A stretch of DNA of 11,947 nt, from positions 1 to 11,947 of the forward strand of contig CAZKUN010000275.1 of NCBI GenBank assembly GCA_964555935.1, given 5' to 3'. Positions 7,891 through 11,947 of this stretch are shown piece after piece (within the stretch, counting starts at the first letter, position 1; every line of letters begins with the position of its first letter). Made by a program: the position numbers and the translations under genes. This DNA is from CAZKUN01 sp964555935. Lineage in GTDB: Bacteria > Armatimonadota > Zipacnadia > Zipacnadales > VGFC01. The notes under the pieces were generated by a model, which saw only the letters and a list, made by a program, of their open reading frames with translations, had not been told where the DNA came from and did no database searches.

Positions 7891-7896
7891 GGAGAG
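7891..7896 (+). promoter_or_regulatory. Ribosome binding site deciding the glycosidase start
   Basis: GGAGAG, 6 bases before the ATG at 7903. It rules against the longer in-frame start at 7852, which would put 17 hydrophilic residues before the signal peptide. Confidence 0.65.
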
Positions 7897-7902
7897 CCGA
7901 CC

Positions 7903-9081
7903 ATGCTCAGCGCACTACTGCTCGCCGGCACGCTCTGCGCGACATCGGCATCGGCATACGATGTCGACGACATCCCTCGCACGCGCTCAGTCTCGAACTA
8001 CCTGTTCGGGGAGGATGCGCTGGATCTGGATGCGTGGGCGAAGGACCTGGATGACCTGAAGGCGATGGGTTTCAACACCGTCTGGGACGTGAATGTATGG
8101 GCCGCGTATCAGCCCGACGCGGACGGTCCGTATGACGAGGAGAAGCTTGAGAAGCTGAGGGGGATCTGTCGGTTGGCGGCTGAGCGCGAGATGGATGTGC
8201 TGCTGGTGGTTGCGTACCTCGGCGAGGGATGGGGGCCGGAGGGCGTGGACGTGCCGGTCTGGCCGCTAGTGCCGAAACACCGCGCGCAGCATTTGCGATT
8301 CCTGAGGTGGATTGCGGAGGGCGTGGGGGAGTTCGGGAACGTGTTCTATCTGCTCTGCACCGAGGAGATCCTGCCGCCGACCGTGCTATACCGGCCAAAT
8401 GAGCGGCCCGAGAGCATCGCGGCGTTTCGGAGCTGGGCCCACCGGACGGAGCCGGATGTGGCTTACTGGAACGAGCGTTGGGGGACAGAGTATACGTGGG
8501 AGACGCTCGTGCCGCACGCGACGACGGAGCGCAAGACCATCCAGACGTGGCAAGACATGAACCGGTGGTTCACGGCGCTGATGCGCGAGTATTTGCCGCC
8601 GATGTGCACGGCGATCCGCGACGGCGATCCGGACGCGGTTATTGGGTTCCATGACTTCCTGATCGATCCCGCCGTGAGTCAGCCCGCGGAGGAGCGTCCG
8701 AAGGCGAGCACATGCGGCTTCGACTTCTTCAGCATCGGATACTACTGGCGGACGACGACAGACCTCGAGGGAAACATGAAGGCCTTGCGCGATCGCGTGG
8801 AGGCGGCGCGGCTGTACCACCCGGAGCTGCCGCTGCTCTGTGGCGAGATCGGGATGGCGGTGCGGAAGGAGCCGGTGGCGGATCGCGACGAGGATGAGGC
8901 GACGCAGGTGGAGTGGTTCACTGAGGCGCTGGGGTACCTGGTGGATGAGAACGCGGGGTATAGCCTGTGGGCGTGGCGGACGGTGGTGCCCCACGCGGAC
9001 GCGACCCAGGCGCTGCATCGGGAGGCGGATGGATCGCCGAGGCCGGCGCTTGAGGTGGTTGAGGAGATCAACGGGAGGTAG
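7903..9081 (+). CDS. Secreted glycoside hydrolase-like TIM-barrel protein (GH-A clan, GH42/GH5-like)
   Basis: A 392-residue exported protein. A short signal peptide (MLSALLLAGT to about residue 18, ending ASA) is followed directly by the barrel, with no accessory domain. Barrel landmarks are DLKAMGFNTVWDVNVWAAY (52-70), MDVLLVVAYLGEGW (97-110), FYLLCTEEI (148-156) with E154/E155 at the usual acid/base place, AYWNERWGTEYTWE (187-200), which recalls GH42-type enzymes, GFDFFSIGYYW (272-282), LLCGEIG (311-317) with E315 as probable nucleophile, and AGYSLWAWRT (351-360) as the last strand. The order and spacing of the two acids fit a retaining GH-A enzyme; the substrate and exact family are not determinable by eye. 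It is transcribed away from the exported-paralog operon and shares its upstream region, so common regulation is plausible. Confidence 0.85.
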   Translation: MLSALLLAGTLCATSASAYDVDDIPRTRSVSNYLFGEDALDLDAWAKDLDDLKAMGFNTVWDVNVWAAYQPDADGPYDEEKLEKLRGICRLAAEREMDVLLVVAYLGEGWGPEGVDVPVWPLVPKHRAQHLRFLRWIAEGVGEFGNVFYLLCTEEILPPTVLYRPNERPESIAAFRSWAHRTEPDVAYWNERWGTEYTWETLVPHATTERKTIQTWQDMNRWFTALMREYLPPMCTAIRDGDPDAVIGFHDFLIDPAVSQPAEERPKASTCGFDFFSIGYYWRTTTDLEGNMKALRDRVEAARLYHPELPLLCGEIGMAVRKEPVADRDEDEATQVEWFTEALGYLVDENAGYSLWAWRTVVPHADATQALHREADGSPRPALEVVEEINGR

Positions 9082-9095
9082 AGGGGTGTCTGCAT

Positions 9096-9117
9096 GCACC
9101 GGCGAGGGCGCCGGTGC
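9096..9117. repeat. GC-rich palindrome 1
   Basis: A perfect 9-base inverted repeat (GCACCGGCG and CGCCGGTGC) with a 4-base loop, followed by TACG. It lies 14 bases after the glycosidase stop. It may help end or protect that transcript, though no T-run follows. Its tail (YACG) matches the next two palindromes. Confidence 0.7.
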
Positions 9118-9145
9118 TACGTGAGGTGGGCGCATGGCGGGCAGT

Positions 9146-9164
9146 GACAGGCGAGACGCCTGTC
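9146..9164. repeat. GC-rich palindrome 2
   Basis: An 8-base inverted repeat, GACAGGCG and CGCCTGTC, with loop AGA, followed by CCACGA. The same arms recur at 9701-9739. From memory, the translated form of this motif (RRDACPT, or GQASRLSL on the other strand) is a frequent false protein end in metagenomic annotations, which suggests a widespread repeat family. Confidence 0.75.
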
Positions 9165-9178
9165 CCACGACGGCAACC

Positions 9179-9184
9179 AGGAGG
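9179..9184 (+). promoter_or_regulatory. Ribosome binding site deciding the small membrane protein start
   Basis: A consensus AGGAGG, 6 bases before the ATG at 9191. It shows that the longer frame from 9134, which runs through palindrome 2, is not the true start. Confidence 0.75.
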
Positions 9185-9190
9185 CGCGTC

Positions 9191-9601
9191 ATGCAGGAGT
9201 TCGACCTCTTCGGATTCCCCGCGTATGCCATCAGGCCCCTTTGGATCATCTGGACGTATGCCGGTCTATTCCTTCTGATCGGCATCTGGCTCGCGTATTG
9301 GCCGCCGAAGCCGAACTGGTGGGGCGGGCTGCGCGTGTCGTGGACGTATGCGGACCGGGAGATCTGGGATAAGGGAAATCGCGCGACGGGATGGACGATG
9401 ATCGTCAGCGGCGCGTTGCTCCTGATCTGGGTTCCCGCCGGGTTCGCGGCGGTGATCATTCTGCCCATCTCGATGGTGCCGTACGCGTGGCATCTTATAA
9501 GGTCAAGTATGGCACGGCGAGGGTTTGGCGCAAGAGCAAGCGCTGGCAGGACTATCGGCCCGTGGCGAAGTGCGGGTATTGCGGGCACGAGGTTGAGTTG
9601 A
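9191..9601 (+). CDS. Small two-helix membrane protein, probably frameshifted at its C-terminus
   Basis: The frame gives 136 residues. There is a hydrophobic helix at about 17-37 (LWIIWTYAGLFLLIGIWLAYW), an aromatic, charged loop (PNWWGGLRVSWTYADREIWDKGN), and a second hydrophobic region at about 67-97. Up to CAT-CTT at 9491-9496 the third codon positions are strongly G/C, as in neighbouring genes. After that, in this frame, only about 18 of 33 are, and the residues become arbitrary Arg/Ser/Gly/Ala. The coding signal moves to the frame of the zinc-ribbon segment ending at 9696. The natural protein is therefore likely one 2-TM plus zinc-ribbon product of about 168 residues, interrupted here by a one-base indel. 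No named family is recognised. Confidence 0.7.
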   Translation: MQEFDLFGFPAYAIRPLWIIWTYAGLFLLIGIWLAYWPPKPNWWGGLRVSWTYADREIWDKGNRATGWTMIVSGALLLIWVPAGFAAVIILPISMVPYAWHLIRSSMARRGFGARASAGRTIGPWRSAGIAGTRLS

Positions 9602-9696
9602 ATGATGCGGCGGAACTGGCGACGCTACAATGTGACGAGTGCGGTCACGCGTTCATGACGCCGCCGCCGGGAGGGTTTGGCGGGCCGCCGGGCTAA
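9487..9696 (+). CDS. Zinc-ribbon C-terminal segment in the -1 frame of the preceding gene
   Basis: Read from about 9496, this frame encodes YKVKYGTARVWRKSKRW and then a zinc ribbon with two CxxC pairs (CGYC near 9571, CDEC near 9631), and ends in a Gly/Pro tail before TAA at 9694-9696. In the first 35 codons about 29 third positions are G/C, against 18 of 33 in the competing frame, so this is the true coding frame here. A GTG at 9487 could serve as a start but has no ribosome site. The simplest reading is that it is the displaced C-terminus of the membrane protein starting at 9191: a cytoplasmic metal-binding tail behind two helices. A separate overlapping small gene is less likely. No slippery heptamer is seen that would support programmed frameshifting. 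Confidence 0.6.
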   Translation: MASYKVKYGTARVWRKSKRWQDYRPVAKCGYCGHEVELNDAAELATLQCDECGHAFMTPPPGGFGGPPG

Positions 9697-9700
9697 AAGC

Positions 9701-9739
9701 GACAGGCGTGGAAACTCGCGGAGTTTCCCTGCGCCTGTC
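9701..9739. repeat. GC-rich compound palindrome 3
   Basis: The outer arms GACAGGCG and CGCCTGTC are the same as palindrome 2. They enclose an inner 8-base pair of arms (GGAAACTC and GAGTTTCC) with a 3-base loop, and the whole is followed by CTACGA. It starts 4 bases after the TAA at 9696 and could form a long hairpin at the end of that transcript. Confidence 0.75.
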
Positions 9740-9776
9740 CTACGAAGGCGACGGCGCGGGCGACATTGAGCACAAC

Positions 9777-9782
9777 GGGAGG
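9777..9782 (+). promoter_or_regulatory. Ribosome binding site of the isomerase gene
   Basis: GGGAGG, 8 bases before the GTG start at 9791. An ATG at 9784 is out of frame and stops after six codons, so GTG is the start. Confidence 0.6.
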
Positions 9783-9790
9783 CATGAATC

Positions 9791-10576
9791 GTGGCGCGAT
9801 GTGAATTGGGTTGTTTCAACAGGCCGTGGCATCAGGAGACGCTCGAGGATGCGCTGGCGGGGATGGCCGCCGCCGGGTTTACGCTTGCGGGGTACATGCG
9901 CCAGCAGGGCGAGGACGTGCTGGCGCCGGACTCGCCGGCAGGCCGGGCGGCTGAGGTGAGCGCGACGACGAGCGCGGCGGGGCTTGCGCCGTCGACGCTG
10001 CTCGCGAGCATGAGACTCGGCGAGTCGCTTGAGGACGCGTGCAATCACTTCCGGAGCATTATTGACTGCGCGGCGGACGTTGGCGCGAAGTACGTGCTGA
10101 CGTGCGGGACGATGGACGATGACTTGCGGGGGAAATACTGCGATATCGTCCGGGGGACGCTTGATCACGCGACCGCGAAGGGCGTCATCGTGACGCTCAA
10201 GCCGCATGGCGGGATCAGCGCAACGTCGCGGGAACTGGTCGCGGTTCACGATGAGATCGATCACCCGACGTTCGGGATCTACTACGATCCGGGCAACATC
10301 CACTACTACACGGGTGAATCGGCCGCTGAGGATGTGAAGCTGGTCGCGGATCGCGCGGTGGCGATGTGCATCAAGGACAACACGGACGGCAAGCTCGGGG
10401 ATGTGGCGATTGAGCCTGGCACGGGCGAGGTCGATTTCGACGCGGTCTTCGGGACGCTGCTGGACGCCGGCTTCGATGGTCCGTGCATCGTGGAGTGCCT
10501 GGGCGGGAAGACTCTCGCGGAAGTCAACGAGAGCGCCAAGCGCACGCACGAGTTTCTCATGGGGCACGTCGGATAG
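9791..10576 (+). CDS. Sugar phosphate isomerase/epimerase-type TIM barrel (xylose isomerase-like superfamily)
   Basis: A 261-residue cytoplasmic protein without a signal peptide, the usual length for this family. It likely isomerises or epimerises a sugar or sugar acid with a divalent metal. Superfamily landmarks in order: LGCFNRPWHQETLEDALAGM at the first strand and helix, GAKYVLTCG (98-106), VIVTLKPHGG (132-141), GIYYDPGNIHYYTG (162-175) with D166 and N169 at a metal/substrate site, MCIKDN (192-197), EPGTGEVDF (208-216), and CIVECLGG (232-239) with E235 as a probable metal ligand. The Glu often found before the His in the fourth-strand motif is Lys here (K137 in LKPHGG), which may mark a subfamily rather than an inactive enzyme. 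The start is GTG. Its place near two secreted glycosidases fits catabolism of released sugars; the substrate is unknown. Confidence 0.85.
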   Translation: MARCELGCFNRPWHQETLEDALAGMAAAGFTLAGYMRQQGEDVLAPDSPAGRAAEVSATTSAAGLAPSTLLASMRLGESLEDACNHFRSIIDCAADVGAKYVLTCGTMDDDLRGKYCDIVRGTLDHATAKGVIVTLKPHGGISATSRELVAVHDEIDHPTFGIYYDPGNIHYYTGESAAEDVKLVADRAVAMCIKDNTDGKLGDVAIEPGTGEVDFDAVFGTLLDAGFDGPCIVECLGGKTLAEVNESAKRTHEFLMGHVG

Positions 10577-10580
10577 CCGG

Positions 10581-10595
10581 CCCCTCATCCAGGGG
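10581..10595. other. Weak hairpin between convergent genes
   Basis: CCCCT and AGGGG pair over a 5-base loop, 4 bases after the isomerase stop and facing the convergent small gene. The position suits a bidirectional transcription end, but the stem is short and has no T-run. Confidence 0.25.
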
Positions 10596-10618
10596 TAGAG
10601 GGTGCGCGCGATGAACGG

Positions 10619-10822
10619 CTACCCGGCCCGTTCCACGTCGTCCGCGCCGTGGTCCATCTGGACCAGCGCGGCGATGATCTCGTGCTCGGGGGTGACGAGG
10701 AAGACATCGTTTCCCCGGCGGATCATCTGCACGGCGCCGGTGTCACTGTCACTCTCGAGGACGAGCCGCGTCGACGATCCGCTTGAGTCCGGCACTTCCA
10801 TCACGACCTGCTTGCTCGACAT
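10619..10822 (-). CDS. Small protein of unknown function (67 residues)
   Basis: A short gene supported by a good ribosome site: GGGAGAGG on the minus strand, ending 7 bases before the ATG. The protein has no signal peptide or membrane helix. It is acidic overall, rich in Ser, Asp and Val, and has alternating patterns that suggest a small beta fold (STRLVLESD, GAVQMIRRGNDVFLVTP), then a short helix-like HEIIAALVQM. No known family is recognised. It is convergent with the isomerase (42-base gap) and divergent from the DUF4380-like lipoprotein, so it is transcribed alone. The opposite strand in this stretch has no signal that would favour a gene there. Confidence 0.6.
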   Translation of the reverse strand: MSSKQVVMEVPDSSGSSTRLVLESDSDTGAVQMIRRGNDVFLVTPEHEIIAALVQMDHGADDVERAG

Positions 10823-11019
10823 TATGTAACCTCTCCCATCGAACGCCGCCCGTTGGGCGGTCTGTGAACCGCGTTACTGGTGATGGTTACGACGCGGGCG
10901 GGAACCCGGTTGCAGGTTTCTTGCGTCCAAATCAGGAGCGATGGCCTCGCGTGAAGGAAGCATAGCCCTCGCCGCGAATGTTAGAGTTAGTAAGGATAGG
11001 CTCACTAAGGAAACTCACG
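10823..11019. promoter_or_regulatory. Divergent intergenic region upstream of small protein and lipoprotein
   Basis: A 197-base noncoding stretch that should hold promoters for the minus-strand small gene and the plus-strand lipoprotein gene. It contains a tight hairpin at 10846-10860 (CCGCCC, loop GTT, GGGCGG) close before the small gene. The end nearest the lipoprotein (about 10978-11015) is much richer in A and T. AAGGA at 11007-11011 is the lipoprotein's ribosome site. No clear -35/-10 pair can be defended. Confidence 0.35.
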
Positions 11020-11947
11020 ATGAGAACAGTCGCATGTGTTGTAGCTATTCTGTCCATCGCCGTGGTCGCCGGCTGTGGCGCCACGGGTGACAAGACGAGC
11101 ACGCGCTCGGCCGACATTACTCCGCACGCGGGTCTGTCGTTGGCGACCGAGACCGTTGAGGTCACCGAGGTCGACTACAACGGCTGGCAGGCCGTGCGGA
11201 TGGCGAACGGCCTGGTCGTGCTGGTCGTCGTGCCCGACATCGGCGCGCGCGTGATGGAGTACAAGCTCAACGGCCACCCGCTGATCTGGACCAACCCGGA
11301 TGAGTATGGGAAGCTCTACGAGCAGCCCCAGACCGAGGCCGATCGCGCCTGGCATAACTACGGCGGCTATAAGATCTGGCCGGCGCCGCAGAGCGAGTGG
11401 GGTGGTCCCGGAGACCCGCTCGGGTCTGAACTGGATAGCGGGAAGTGGACCGGCGAGATCGTGCAACAAGCTGGACAAGTGGGCGAGATCAAGCTTATCA
11501 GCCCGGCGGATTCGGCAGTGACGGGCATCCAGATCACGCGGACGCTGAAGCTGTTCGCCGGGTCAACGCGCGTGCAAGTCGACGAGACGCTCACCAATGT
11601 TAGCGATCACGATGTCGCCTGGAGCGTGTGGGATGTGACGCAGGTTCCAGGGGCGCTGGTCGAGGGCTCGGAAGCGAACGAGGAGTCGCGGATCTACTTC
11701 CCTCTCAACCCCGAGAGCAAGCATGAAGAGGGTTACGTTGAGTTGATCGAGAGCGAGGACGCCCAGAGCCAGTGGGAAGTCACCGACGGCATCATGCGGG
11801 TGAGCTACCACAAGCAGACGGGCAAGATCGGCGCCGATTCCTTCGGCGGCTGGATCGCGTATGCCGACGAGATCAGCAACATGACGTTCGTGAAGCGCTT
11901 CGATGCCAGCAAGCTCGACACCTATCCCGACCAGGGCTCGACCGTCG
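11020..11947 (+). CDS. Lipoprotein with DUF4380-like (aldose-epimerase-like) domain, C-terminus beyond the window
   Basis: The first 309 codons of a gene that runs off the end. The N-terminus is a lipoprotein signal: MRTVACVVAILSIAVVAGC, with lipobox VAGC and lipidated Cys at 19, so the mature protein is membrane-anchored and faces out of the cytoplasm. The rest resembles DUF4380, related to the galactose mutarotase fold: VVVPDIGARVMEYKLNGHPLIW (69-90), WHNYGGYKIWPAPQSEW (111-127), ITRTLKLFAGSTRVQVDETLTN (172-193), WSVWDVTQV (201-209), and KIGADSFGGWIAY (269-281). Such domains are thought to bind or handle sugars, but I know of no defined activity for this family. The ATG follows AAGGA at 8 bases. 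Alone on its strand after the intergenic region, it may begin a further operon outside the window. Confidence 0.85.
   Translation, partial: MRTVACVVAILSIAVVAGCGATGDKTSTRSADITPHAGLSLATETVEVTEVDYNGWQAVRMANGLVVLVVVPDIGARVMEYKLNGHPLIWTNPDEYGKLYEQPQTEADRAWHNYGGYKIWPAPQSEWGGPGDPLGSELDSGKWTGEIVQQAGQVGEIKLISPADSAVTGIQITRTLKLFAGSTRVQVDETLTNVSDHDVAWSVWDVTQVPGALVEGSEANEESRIYFPLNPESKHEEGYVELIESEDAQSQWEVTDGIMRVSYHKQTGKIGADSFGGWIAYADEISNMTFVKRFDASKLDTYPDQGSTV

Noticed and set aside
9134..9190. N-terminal extension of the small membrane protein from an ATG at 9134
   Set aside because: The extension translates palindrome 2 (RRDACPT), a known sort of annotation artefact, while AGGAGG sits at the ideal place for the ATG at 9191.
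9487..9500. Programmed -1 ribosomal frameshift at the frame change
   Set aside because: No X-XXY-YYZ slippery heptamer or convincing downstream structure is found at the change point, so an indel is the simpler reading.
8386..9588. Long open frame of 400 codons on the minus strand opposite the glycosidase and small membrane protein
   Set aside because: It runs antisense to two well-supported plus-strand genes and through two palindromes. The product is Arg/Pro/His-rich low-complexity sequence without domain motifs, typical of a shadow frame in GC-rich DNA.
9096..9739. CRISPR array or attachment sites
   Set aside because: The palindromes are irregularly spaced, differ in arms and have no spacer pattern. 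No integrase or cas gene is present.
9740..10588. Open frame of 282 codons opposite the sugar isomerase
   Set aside because: It covers the isomerase gene almost exactly in antisense. The isomerase has clear family motifs and an RBS, while this frame is Arg-rich without recognisable features.

Overview
The window is GC-rich DNA from a bacterium whose coding density, GGAGG-type ribosome sites, Tat-exported proteins and secreted carbohydrate enzymes suggest a carbohydrate-degrading member of Planctomycetota, Armatimonadota or a similar uncultivated phylum. No rRNA, tRNA or core marker gene is present, so this placement is an inference from gene content alone.

Left half (about 204-7758, minus strand): five genes in one direction with gaps of 21 to 111 bases, probably one operon. 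In transcription order they are three tandem paralogous proteins of unknown function with twin-arginine export signals (7758-6898, 6876-6004, 5931-5047), a roughly 13-helix membrane protein that I recognise as the DUF6785/DUF6784 type (4935-2959), and a large secreted multidomain glycoside hydrolase with a DUF5060-like N-terminus (2912-204). This set, exported paralogs plus a polytopic membrane protein plus a secreted hydrolase, is the most interesting part of the window. It looks like a glycan capture and uptake locus without a SusC/D pair or an ABC transporter in view, but that function is inferred.

Right half (7903-end, mostly plus strand): a secreted GH-A-type glycosidase diverges from the operon. 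It is followed by a cluster of GC-rich palindromes around a small two-helix membrane protein whose zinc-ribbon C-terminus lies in another frame (probable frameshift near 9491-9499). Next come a sugar phosphate isomerase/epimerase-type TIM barrel, a convergent 67-residue ORFan on the minus strand, and the first 309 codons of a lipoprotein with a DUF4380-like, mutarotase-like domain that runs off the window end.

Taken together the window reads as a carbohydrate-utilisation neighbourhood: two exported glycosidases, a lipoprotein with a sugar-mutarotase-like fold, a cytoplasmic sugar isomerase, a candidate transporter and three exported proteins of unknown role. No CRISPR array, insertion sequence, phage gene or RNA gene was seen.
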